Positions 1-6,062 of a DNA stretch of 7,712 bases are shown in pieces. The notes beneath the pieces are model-generated. The model was not told where the DNA came from, did not search any database, and saw only the letters and a program-made list of their open reading frames with translations. How positions within the stretch are numbered: the stretch's first letter is position 1; each line of letters starts with the position of its first letter. Position numbers and translations under genes: made by a program. The DNA comes from Bacillota bacterium. Its GTDB lineage: Bacteria; Bacillota; Sulfobacillia; Symbiobacteriales; ZC4RG38. Where the stretch lies: assembly GCA_003242505.1 (NCBI GenBank), contig QGUP01000084.1:1-7712 (forward strand). The letters run 5' to 3'.

Positions 1-771
1 GAACTGGACATCCCGGTCTTCCACGACGACCAGCACGGCACCGCGGTGGTGGTCCTCGCCGGGCTGATCAACGCCCTCAAGGTGGTGGGCAAGCGGCTCG
101 ACGAGGTCAAGGTGGTGCTGGTCGGCTGCGGCGCCGCCGGGGTGGCCATCATCAAGCTTCTGCTCCGGGCCGGGGTCCGGAACCTCGTGGGGGTGGACCG
201 GATCGGCATCATCGAGCGGGGCCGGGACTATCCCGAGAACCCCATGTGGACCTGGCTCGCGCAGCACACCAACCCCGAGGGGCTCCGGGGGACCCTGGAC
301 GACGCGATCGCCGGGGCCGACGTCTTCATCGGCGTCTCCGGCCCCGGGGTGCTGAAGGTGGAGCACATCCGGCGGATGGCCCGGGATCCCATCGTCTTTG
401 CCATGGCCAACCCGGTGCCGGAGATCGAGCCCGAGGAGGCGGCCCCCTACGTCCGGGTGCTGGCCACGGGACGGAGCGACTACCCCAACCAGATCAACAA
501 CCTGCTCTGCTTCCCCGGCATCTTCCGGGGCGCCCTGGACTGCCGGGCCCGGGAGATCAACGACGAGATGAAGCTGGCGGCGGCCCGGGCCATCGCCGGG
601 GTGGTGAGCGACGAGGAGCTCTCCGAGGAGTACATCATCCCCAGCGTCTTCAACCGCCGGGTGGTCGATGCCGTCTCCCGGGCGGTGATGGAGGCGGCCT
701 ACGCCACCGGGGTGGCCCGGCGGGAGCGCCGGGAGCCGCTGCGCGCCGGGGATGACCGTTTCGGGGACTGA
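1..771 (+). CDS. NAD(P)-dependent malic enzyme, C-terminal 256 residues (5' end outside window)
   Basis: Malic enzyme oxidatively decarboxylates malate to pyruvate and CO2 in the cytoplasm, reducing NAD(P) and using a divalent metal. The frame is open from base 1. It begins just before the family signature IPVFHDDQHGTA (partial residues 4-15), whose second Asp (residue 10) corresponds to a metal ligand in characterised malic enzymes. A Rossmann nucleotide-binding loop GCGAAG follows at 42-47. Later come the conserved stretches AMANPVPEI, GRSDYPNQINN and FPGIFRGALD, and a C-terminal helix with IIPSVFNRRVV. The length fits the small bacterial class of about 400 residues, so roughly 150 N-terminal residues, including the catalytic Tyr/Lys region, should lie to the left. 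An in-frame GTG at 46 falls inside the signature and is not a credible start. The Asp after the second strand (GVDRIG) hints at NAD, but cofactor choice cannot be settled here. The gene converges on rqcH. Confidence 0.96.
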   Translation, partial: ELDIPVFHDDQHGTAVVVLAGLINALKVVGKRLDEVKVVLVGCGAAGVAIIKLLLRAGVRNLVGVDRIGIIERGRDYPENPMWTWLAQHTNPEGLRGTLDDAIAGADVFIGVSGPGVLKVEHIRRMARDPIVFAMANPVPEIEPEEAAPYVRVLATGRSDYPNQINNLLCFPGIFRGALDCRAREINDEMKLAAARAIAGVVSDEELSEEYIIPSVFNRRVVDAVSRAVMEAAYATGVARRERREPLRAGDDRFGD

Positions 772-819
772 GGTTAGCCGATACAGGTTCCAGACGTAGC
801 CGACGGAGACCGCGCGGAA

Positions 820-880
820 GAACAAAGTGGGCCGGGGACATCCCTGCCGGCGGGCAGGGATGTCCCCGGCCGTCTTGTTC
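820..880. terminator. Probable bidirectional intrinsic terminator between malic enzyme gene and rqcH
   Basis: Bases 831-848 are perfectly complementary to 853-870, giving an 18-bp GC-rich stem closed by a GGCG loop; 830/871 adds one more pair. Outside a small internal mismatch, GAACAA (820-825) pairs with TTGTTC (875-880). This gives moderately U-rich 3' sides in both directions (CTTGTT rightwards, ACTTTGTTCTT leftwards). The position between convergent genes fits termination of both transcripts. The outer arm overlaps the rqcH stop codon at 879-881. The U-tracts are short, so some of the effect could be RNA stabilisation rather than termination. Confidence 0.85.
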
Positions 881-2756
881 AGCCTTCCGGCACGGTGTCA
901 GAGCCAGCGGCGCCGGCCATGCCCGCCGCGGTCAGGGCCTGCTGGAGGAAAGGCTCCCGCTCCGGGTCCGGGGTGACGTGAAGGGTGCGGTGGTGGTCGT
1001 AGAGCACCATCCCCGGCCGGGCCCCCGGGGGCTTGCGGACATGCCGGCGGAGGGTGTAGTCCACCGGCACGTTGGCTGAGAGCCGGGCTTTGGAGAAGTA
1101 CGCGGCCAGAAGGGCCGCCTCCCGGAGGCTGGTCTCCGGCGGCTCCACCCCCGGGGGAAGCCGCAGGATGACGTGGGCGCCCGGGATCTCCTTGGCGTGG
1201 AGCCAGAGGTCCGTGGGGGCGGCGAGTTTGAAGGTGAGGGTCTCGTTCTGCCGGTTGTTCCGCCCCACCCAGATCTCCAGGCCGTCGCTGGAGCGGACCA
1301 CCAGGGGCCGGGAGGGCTGGCCGGACCCCTGAAGGCCCTCCCCGGCCCGGCGCCCGCCGGCCGCCCCCCGGGCCCCGGCGCCGCGGCCCTTCTCCTCCGC
1401 CGGGCCCTCGCTCAGGTAGCCCTCCGCTGCGAGTTCGGCCCGGATCTCTTCGAGTTCCGGCAGGGATGCCGCGGCGGCGAGGGTGGCCTCCACCTGCTCC
1501 AGGTACTGCAGCTCCGCCTGGCTGCGAGCCACCTGCTCCCGGATGGCCTGGAGGCCCGACCGGGCCTTCTGGTACCGGCGGAAGTAGGCCTGGGCGTTCT
1601 CCGCCGGGCTGAGGGCCGGGTCGAGCTCAATCACCACCGGCCGCTGCTCCGGGTCGTAGAAGTTGGGGAGTTCCACCCGGTCGGCCCCCCGGGGCACCTG
1701 CCAGAGGTAGGCCATGAGAAGCTCGCCTTTCTGCCGGAGGGGCTCGGCCTCCTCCGCCCGGCGCAGGTCCTCGAGTTGGGCCTGGAGCTTCCGCCGGACC
1801 CGGCCCAGTTCCTGGGCCAGCACCCGCCGGAGTTCGGCCCGGAGGGCGGTGGTGCGCTGCCGCTCCTCCTGGGCGGCGTAGAACCGGTCCAGGAGGGCCG
1901 AGACCGAATCGACGGGCAGGGTGGCGCCGGCCCAGTGCCGGAGTTCCACCACGGCGAAGTCCCTGGGCTGGCCGGCTTCGTCCAGGAGGAGGGTGGGGGC
2001 AAAGGCGCGGCTGTCCACCAGGGCGTAGAGTTCCCGGCAGGCCCGGGCCAGCCGGTCCAGCTCCGCCGGTCCCAGGTTGCCCGCGAGGCCCCCGACCCCC
2101 GCCCGGTGGGCGATCTCCCGGGCCACCAGGGGCCCCAGGCCGTCCACCGCGTCCAGGACGAACTGCCAGGCCGGCCGGCCCATGGCCTCCACCCCGGCCC
2201 GGGCGAGCCACTGGCCGAGTTCTTCTCCGGTGACCGCCGCCGGGTCCAGTTTGCCCGTGGGGGGCGGCGGCACGTAGGGGAGCCCCGGGAGCACCTCCCG
2301 GTACCGGTTCTGCTCCTCCGTCGCCCGGCGGGCGGCGTCGATGATCCGGCCGCTGGGGGCCAGGAGCACCAGGTTGGAGTGCTTGCCCATCACCTCGGCC
2401 ACCAGGGTGTAGGTGGCCGGATTGCCCAGTTCGTCCAGGGCGCCCACCTCCACGTGGGCGATCCGCTCCCGGCCCACCTGCCGCACCGCCAGGATCCGGC
2501 CGCCTTCCAGGTGCTTGCGCAGGAGCATGCAGAAGGTGGGCGGGTGGGGGGGATTGGGCCGGACCACCTGGGTGAGGTGGAGCCGGGCCCCCTGGGGATG
2601 GCAGGAGAGCAGAAGCCGCAGGTGCTCCCGGCCGGCGTAGACCAGCAGGTGCAGTTCCCAGGGGGTGGGCTGGTAGACCTTGTGGATCCGGCCGCCCCGG
2701 AGGTGCCGGTCCAGTTCGTCGACGACGGCTGCCAGGACGGTGGCGTCAAAGCCCAT
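879..2756 (-). CDS. rqcH: Rqc2/RqcH ribosome quality-control protein (NFACT family, former FbpA/YloA)
   Basis: RqcH binds stalled 50S subunits carrying peptidyl-tRNA and recruits tRNA-Ala to add C-terminal alanine tails that mark the nascent chain for degradation; older annotations call it fibronectin-binding protein. The product has 625 residues. The NFACT-N domain opens with MGFDATVLAAVVDEL and contains FCMLLRKHLEGG (75-86) and EVMGKHSN (121-128). A helix-hairpin-helix-like part lies near 190-225 (DGLGPLVAREIAHRAG). Long charged helices consistent with the coiled-coil arms span 295-345 and 385-450. A Gly/Arg-rich linker (about 450-482) leads to the NFACT-R domain (484-598), with DGLEIWVGRNNRQNE, DLWLHAKEIPGAHV, NVPVDYT, HVRKPPGARPG and HVTPD. 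The frame is open a further 41 codons upstream. The ATG at 2754-2756 was chosen because it starts at the family's usual N-terminus and has GAGGAGG 8 bases before it. The 'DR' tRNA-contact motif reads E97-R98. Confidence 0.96.
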   Translation of the reverse strand: MGFDATVLAAVVDELDRHLRGGRIHKVYQPTPWELHLLVYAGREHLRLLLSCHPQGARLHLTQVVRPNPPHPPTFCMLLRKHLEGGRILAVRQVGRERIAHVEVGALDELGNPATYTLVAEVMGKHSNLVLLAPSGRIIDAARRATEEQNRYREVLPGLPYVPPPPTGKLDPAAVTGEELGQWLARAGVEAMGRPAWQFVLDAVDGLGPLVAREIAHRAGVGGLAGNLGPAELDRLARACRELYALVDSRAFAPTLLLDEAGQPRDFAVVELRHWAGATLPVDSVSALLDRFYAAQEERQRTTALRAELRRVLAQELGRVRRKLQAQLEDLRRAEEAEPLRQKGELLMAYLWQVPRGADRVELPNFYDPEQRPVVIELDPALSPAENAQAYFRRYQKARSGLQAIREQVARSQAELQYLEQVEATLAAAASLPELEEIRAELAAEGYLSEGPAEEKGRGAGARGAAGGRRAGEGLQGSGQPSRPLVVRSSDGLEIWVGRNNRQNETLTFKLAAPTDLWLHAKEIPGAHVILRLPPGVEPPETSLREAALLAAYFSKARLSANVPVDYTLRRHVRKPPGARPGMVLYDHHRTLHVTPDPEREPFLQQALTAAGMAGAAGSDTVPEG

Positions 2757-2783
2757 TGGGGGTTCCTCCTCAGTCGCTCCGGT

Positions 2784-2817
2784 GCCCCGGGGCCCGGATT
2801 CCGGGCCGGCGCGGGGC
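2784..2817 (-). other. Two-part hairpin in the rqcH 5' leader
   Basis: Bases 2791-2797 and 2801-2807 form a perfect 7-bp GC stem around a 3-base loop. Bases 2784-2789 and 2812-2817 add a further perfect 6-bp outer stem, separated by a small asymmetric internal loop. If transcription starts about 7 bases after the predicted -10 box, the hairpin begins within the first few nucleotides of the rqcH mRNA and ends about 12 bases before the Shine-Dalgarno. No U-tract follows, so it is not a classical terminator. A 5' stabilising hairpin is possible, and so is chance pairing in GC-rich DNA. Confidence 0.45.
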
Positions 2818-2827
2818 CAGCAGTTGC

Positions 2828-2856
2828 AGTGTACCAGCGGCCCGGTGTCCTGGCAA
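2828..2856 (-). promoter_or_regulatory. SigmaA-type promoter for rqcH
   Basis: Reading the minus strand, TTGCCA (2856-2851, five of six matches to the -35 consensus) is followed by exactly 17 bases and then TACACT (2833-2828, four of six matches to the -10 consensus). This predicts a start near 2821 and a leader of about 65 bases before the rqcH ATG. It is the best promoter match in the divergent rqcH/VOC region. It lies just downstream of the upstream in-frame ATG (2879), which supports the shorter start at 2756. Confidence 0.65.
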
Positions 2857-2956
2857 CAATGCGGTGCCCAGGGAATCATACAGTTCCACCGCCGCCCGAT
2901 GCGCCGGTATCATGGAGGGCGTTCCGCACCGATTCGGACCGAAGGAGTGATCGAGA

Positions 2957-3379
2957 TTGCCCCTGCGCCTCAATCCCTACATCGTGTTGAATGGGAATGC
3001 CAGGGAGGCCATCGCCTTCTACCAGCAGGCCCTGGACGCCCAGGTGGTCGGCATCATGACCTTGGGCGAGATGCCCGGCGCCGACCAGTACGTCCCGGCG
3101 GAGGCGAAGGAACGGGTGATGCATGCCCACCTGAAGGTCGGCGATGCCGACCTCATGTTCTCCGACACCTTCCCCGGGCAGCCTTATCAAGTCGGCAACC
3201 AGGTGACCATCGCGCTGCACACAAGCTCCGTCGAGGAGGCCCAGCGCATCTTCGCGGCCCTGGCGGAGGGCGGCCGGGTGGAGGTGCCGCTGCAGAAGAC
3301 CGACTGGAGCCCGGCCTACGGGTCCCTGGTGGACAGGTTCGGCGTTCCGTGGCAGATCAACACCGCCGCCGAGGAGTAG
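2957..3379 (+). CDS. PhnB-like VOC-superfamily (glyoxalase/bleomycin-resistance fold) protein
   Basis: This 140-residue protein has the features of the PhnB/YjdN branch of the vicinal-oxygen-chelate fold: an opening LNPYIVLNGNAREAIAFYQQAL, a central MHAHLKVGDADLMFSD (55-70), a second repeat of the fold with VTIALHTSSVEEAQRIFAAL (83-102), and the signature YGSLVDRFGVPWQI (121-134). The length is typical and no signal peptide or membrane segment is visible, so it should be cytoplasmic, probably a dimer. Members of this branch are widely distributed but few have known substrates. Neither a reaction nor resistance can be assigned from sequence. The start is TTG at 2957, preceded by AAGGAG with about 9 bases of spacing; no in-frame ATG or GTG fits the conserved N-terminus better. 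It is divergent from rqcH. No neighbour suggests a pathway: no phn or glyoxalase genes are nearby. Confidence 0.9.
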   Translation: MPLRLNPYIVLNGNAREAIAFYQQALDAQVVGIMTLGEMPGADQYVPAEAKERVMHAHLKVGDADLMFSDTFPGQPYQVGNQVTIALHTSSVEEAQRIFAALAEGGRVEVPLQKTDWSPAYGSLVDRFGVPWQINTAAEE

Positions 3380-3470
3380 GCCGAGCCGTCAAGGGGGCCC
3401 GGGACCGCTGAATGGGGCGGCAGACCGAAGGACCACCGGGCGGGCCGCACCTCCGGCCGCCGGCCCTCCG

Positions 3471-3497
3471 TTGACGGAAAGCGCGTCTCTGTATAAT
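3471..3497 (+). promoter_or_regulatory. SigmaA-type promoter for the chemoreceptor gene
   Basis: TTGACG (3471-3476, five of six) and a perfect TATAAT (3492-3497) are separated by 15 bases, shorter than the ideal 17. Slipped -10 registers such as TAATAA at 3494-3499 restore 17 bases with a poorer match. The box opens an island about 77% A/T (3491-3533) in otherwise very GC-rich DNA, which makes a functional promoter likely. The TAAA/GCCGATAT layout of SigD flagellar promoters is not seen. Initiation would be near 3504, giving a leader of about 95 bases to the TTG start at 3600, or about 210 bases if translation begins at 3714. Confidence 0.72.
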
Positions 3498-3533
3498 AAA
3501 AATATAGGCTATGAACCATTATTTCCATGAAAT

Positions 3534-3572
3534 CCGGGAACTCGGGAATGCCGGGAGAGCGAGATTCCCGGG
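3534..3572 (+). repeat. Short CGGGA repeats and competing hairpins in the chemoreceptor leader
   Basis: CGGGA occurs at 3535, 3543 and 3552, spaced 8-9 bases, and is followed by the complementary ATTCCCGGG at 3564-3572. CCGGGAA at 3534-3540 and CGGGAAT at 3543-3549 can each pair perfectly (7 bp) with that same segment, so two mutually exclusive hairpins are possible. They lie between the predicted transcription start and the ribosome binding site at 3583-3588. A regulatory role is inference only; no known riboswitch consensus was recognised. Confidence 0.4.
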
Positions 3573-3599
3573 ACGGGTGAACAGGAGGGCAGAGGGCAG

Positions 3600-5591
3600 T
3601 TGGCGTGGATCCGCTTGCGGGGAACTGGGCGGCAACGGAAAGGCGCTGACGAACCGGCCCGGGAAGGGCCTTCTTCCCGGGGGCCGAAGGGGAAGCGGCA
3701 TCTGTGGGAGAGGGTGGGCCTCCCCGGGGGCCGGCTGCGGCTCGCCGGCATCGGCTTCCGGCTGATGGCCGGGTACCTCGGATTGGCCGGGCTGATGGCC
3801 CTCACCACCGCCCTGGCGGTGAGCAGCCTGAACCGGGTCTCCGCCGGATACCAGGAGTCCTACCAGGAGTACGTCCGCTACGGCCGCCTGGCTTCGGAAC
3901 TGGAGACCTGGGTGCTGGCCTCGGGCCAGGCCGTCACCGCCTACGCCCTGTCCGGGGACTTTGCCTACCGGACCCAGTACAACGATGCCATCCGCCAGGC
4001 CCGACTGGTTCTCCACGACCTCCTGGGCCAGGCTCCGGACGCCGAGATCGGGGCCCGGGTCGAGGCGGTGGGCGAGGCCCTGGAGGCGTACGCCCTCAAG
4101 ACCGGAGAGAGCTGGCGCTACGCCACGGCCTCCCCGGAAGAGCAGCGGCGCTTTACCGCCGAACTGGCGGCGGCCCAGCAGGACCTCCAGTCGGCGGTCG
4201 CGGGGCTGAAGGCAGACCTCGAGGACCGGGGCCAGGCCCAGCAGCAGGCCCTGGAGGAGCGGCGCCGGGCCACGCAGCGGTTCCTCTACGGGTTTACCGG
4301 GGCGGCGGTGGTGGCCGGCACCCTGCTGGCCCTCCGCACCGCCCGGCATGTGGCCCGGCAGGCCGGGGAGGTCTCCCGGGCCGCCGCCCAGGTGGCGAGC
4401 GGCGACCTCCGGCTGCCGCCCCTCAGCCGGCGAGGGGTGGCGGAACTGACGGACCTCGCCCGGTCCGTGGAGGAGATGGCCCTCCGGCTGGCCGGGCTCC
4501 TGGCGGGGATGAAGGACTCCGCGGCCCGGCTGACGGGGGCGGTGCGCAAGCTGGAGGACTCGGCCCAGCGGTCCGCGGGGGCCGCGGCCGAGATGGCCCG
4601 GGCGGTGGAGGACCTGGCCGGGGGCGCCGGGCAGCAACTGGCCGTGGCCCGGGCGGTGCGGCAGCACCTCCAGGACCTGGAGCAGGGGATCGGCCAGATT
4701 GCCGCCGGCGCTGGCCGGGTCTCGGAGGAGGTGCAGGAGGTCAGCCGCCGGCTGGCGGAGGTCGCGGAGGCTGCGTGCCGGATGGCGGAGAGCAGCCGGC
4801 GGATGGCCCAGGCCGCGGCGGAAGGGGCGGTGGACGCCCGGGAAGGGGCGGCGGTGGTCCGGCAGGCCGTGGAGCAAATCGGCCAGATCCGGGCTGCGGT
4901 GGAGCAGGCCGCGGCCACCGTGGCGGAGCTGAGCCGGCTTTCCCGGGAGATCGGTTCCATCACCGGCGCCATCACCGGGATCGCCGACCAGACCAGCCTC
5001 CTGGCCCTCAACGCGGCCATCGAGGCCGCCCGGGCCGGTGAGCACGGCCGGGGCTTTGCCGTGGTGGCGGACGAAGTCCGGAAGCTGGCGGAGAGCTCCC
5101 GGCGCTCTGCGACGGAGATCGCCGGCCTGGTGGCCCGGATCCAGGAGGAGATCCAGCGGGTCGACCAGGCCATGGCGGCCAGCACCCGGGCGGCGGAGGA
5201 GGGCGCTCACCTGGCCAGCGGCGTGGGGGCTGGCCTGGACCGGATCCTGGCCACGGCCCAGGCCCTCGCCGCGGAACTGGACGAGGTGGCCGCCGGGGCG
5301 GAGGCGGTGCGGGAAGCGGTGCAGGCGGCGTCGGCCGCCGTGGCCAACGTGGCCGCGCTGGCGGAGGAGAGCACCGCGGCGACGGAGGAGATGGCCGCCG
5401 GCGTGGGGGAGGTGGCCCGGAGCGTGGCCGAGGTGGCCGCGGTGGCGGAGGCCAACGCCTCCGCGGTGGAAGGGGTGGCCGCCGCGGCCCAGGAGGTGAC
5501 CAGCGCGACGGAGCAGGTCTCCGCCGCGGCCCGGGAACTGGGGGCCGTCTCCCGGCAACTCGAGCAGGCGGCGGGGGCGTTCAAGGTGTAG
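3600..5591 (+). CDS. Methyl-accepting chemotaxis protein, transmembrane, with CHASE3-like sensor domain
   Basis: This receptor would pass a signal from outside the membrane to a CheA/CheW array. The 663-residue product has a basic cytoplasmic tail (1-53), TM1 (about 54-77), an extracytoplasmic helical region (78-225) with a CHASE3-like segment (TAYALSGDFAYRTQY), TM2 (228-246), a HAMP-like linker (247-300) and a long coiled-coil signalling domain. The hairpin tip (461-499) reads QTSLLALNAAIEAARAGE then GRGFAVVADEVRKLAE, with Ser where most receptors have Asn. The HAMP lacks the usual Pro and DEIG. Methylation-type sites are visible at 592-601, 627-636 and 634-643. There is no C-terminal CheR/CheB-tethering pentapeptide. 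The TTG at 3600 has AGGAGG 11 bases upstream. GTG at 3714 is a real alternative, because codons 1-38 have clearly lower GC3 than the body. No che or flagellar gene is in the window, so the receptor is an orphan here. Identity is certain; ligand unknown. Confidence 0.94.
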   Translation: MAWIRLRGTGRQRKGADEPAREGPSSRGPKGKRHLWERVGLPGGRLRLAGIGFRLMAGYLGLAGLMALTTALAVSSLNRVSAGYQESYQEYVRYGRLASELETWVLASGQAVTAYALSGDFAYRTQYNDAIRQARLVLHDLLGQAPDAEIGARVEAVGEALEAYALKTGESWRYATASPEEQRRFTAELAAAQQDLQSAVAGLKADLEDRGQAQQQALEERRRATQRFLYGFTGAAVVAGTLLALRTARHVARQAGEVSRAAAQVASGDLRLPPLSRRGVAELTDLARSVEEMALRLAGLLAGMKDSAARLTGAVRKLEDSAQRSAGAAAEMARAVEDLAGGAGQQLAVARAVRQHLQDLEQGIGQIAAGAGRVSEEVQEVSRRLAEVAEAACRMAESSRRMAQAAAEGAVDAREGAAVVRQAVEQIGQIRAAVEQAAATVAELSRLSREIGSITGAITGIADQTSLLALNAAIEAARAGEHGRGFAVVADEVRKLAESSRRSATEIAGLVARIQEEIQRVDQAMAASTRAAEEGAHLASGVGAGLDRILATAQALAAELDEVAAGAEAVREAVQAASAAVANVAALAEESTAATEEMAAGVGEVARSVAEVAAVAEANASAVEGVAAAAQEVTSATEQVSAAARELGAVSRQLEQAAGAFKV

Positions 5592-5603
5592 TTCGAGGCG
5601 GAA

Positions 5604-5656
5604 AGAGAGGGGGCGACCTCCGGGCCCGGGCGGCCCGGAGGTCGCCTCGCCTCTCT
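5604..5656. terminator. Bidirectional intrinsic terminator between chemoreceptor gene and EVE gene
   Basis: Bases 5612-5626 pair perfectly with 5632-5646 (15 bp, almost all G/C) around a 5-base loop. Beyond a small internal loop, AGAGAGG (5604-5610) pairs with CCTCTCT (5650-5656). Rightward transcripts leave through CTCGCCTCTCT and leftward ones through CCCCCTCTCTTTCC, so both sides are pyrimidine-rich rather than pure U-tracts. The site lies 12 bases after the chemoreceptor stop, and the outer arm reaches into the EVE stop codon (5655-5657). It has the same architecture as the hairpin at 820-880. Confidence 0.83.
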
Positions 5657-6062
5657 ACCCTCCGGCCAGCGCCAGGATCCGCTGCCAGAGCGGCTCAGGC
5701 ACCGGCATCACCGACAGCCGGGGCAGCCGGACCAGTTCCCACCCGGCAAAGGCCGGATCGGCCTTGATCTCCGCCAAGGGGACCGGCCGGGGCAGCCGGC
5801 CGGCGGGCTCCACGTCCACCACCACGAGGCGGCCCGCGGGGTCCTGGGGGTCCGGGTACGGAGCCGACGCCACCCGGGCGATCCCCACCACCGCCCGCTC
5901 CGATCCGGTGTGGTAGATGAAGGCCAGGTCCCCCGGCTGCATGGCCCGCAGGTGCCGCTGGGCGGTGGGATTCCGCACCCCGTCCCACACGTCCCGGCCG
6001 GCCTGCTCCAGGTCGCCGTAACTGTACTCCTCCGGTTCCGTCTTCAGAAGCCAGTAGGCCAC
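5655..6062 (-). CDS. Stand-alone EVE-domain protein (THYN1/PUA-like fold)
   Basis: The 135-residue product is essentially one EVE domain, a PUA/YTH-like fold. Family members (human THYN1 and bacterial homologues) bind modified nucleic-acid bases in an aromatic pocket, but cellular roles are mostly unknown. Visible signatures in order: YWLLKTEPEEYSYGDL (3-18), DVWDGVRNPTAQRHLRAM (24-41), GDLAFIYHTG (44-53), AVVGIARV (57-64), and C-terminal PLAEIKADPAF (95-105) followed by RLPRLSVMPV (112-121) and a final Trp helix. The frame is open 59 codons further upstream, but that extension is Gly/Arg/Pro-rich and unlike the family. The GTG at 6060-6062 gives the canonical N-terminus and has GGGAGGG 6 bases before it. 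The gene converges on the chemoreceptor and diverges from the ATPase. No restriction, base-modification or prophage gene is nearby to suggest its target. Confidence 0.93.
   Translation of the reverse strand: MAYWLLKTEPEEYSYGDLEQAGRDVWDGVRNPTAQRHLRAMQPGDLAFIYHTGSERAVVGIARVASAPYPDPQDPAGRLVVVDVEPAGRLPRPVPLAEIKADPAFAGWELVRLPRLSVMPVPEPLWQRILALAGG

Noticed and set aside
2757..2879. 41-codon N-terminal extension of RqcH from an ATG at 2879
   Set aside because: It would start upstream of the predicted promoter, is unlike the family, and bypasses the strong GAGGAGG at 2765-2771 before the ATG at 2756.
2884..2913. Possible promoter for the VOC gene: TATCAT at 2908-2913 with TTCCAC 18 bases upstream
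   Set aside because: The -10 is good (five of six) but the -35 matches at only two positions, so it is too weak to list as a feature. It remains the best candidate for that gene.
2933..2943. 11-base palindrome TTCGGaCCGAA upstream of the VOC gene
   Set aside because: It is short, abuts the Shine-Dalgarno, and has no second copy in the window, so there is no good case for an operator.
1173..2990. 605-residue open frame on the plus strand opposite rqcH
   Set aside because: It has low-complexity Gly/Pro/Arg/His composition and lies antisense to a clearly conserved rqcH; long antisense frames are expected in very GC-rich coding DNA.
3442..3466. Possible terminator after the VOC gene (GGGCCG with CGGCCC, 13-base loop)
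   Set aside because: The stem is only 6 bp with a large loop and no U-tract; pairing of this size is expected by chance in DNA of this GC content.
3511..3765. 84-codon frame starting MNHYFHEI just after the predicted promoter, a possible leaderless upstream peptide
   Set aside because: There is no Shine-Dalgarno, only about 7 bases of leader, and most of the frame overlaps the receptor reading frame with Gly/Arg-rich composition. It could be translated, but nothing in the sequence supports it.
3519..5558. 679-residue open frame on the minus strand opposite the chemoreceptor
   Set aside because: The repetitive Gly/Arg/His/Leu composition mirrors the Ala/Glu-rich coiled coil on the other strand; there is no ribosome binding site and no family signature.
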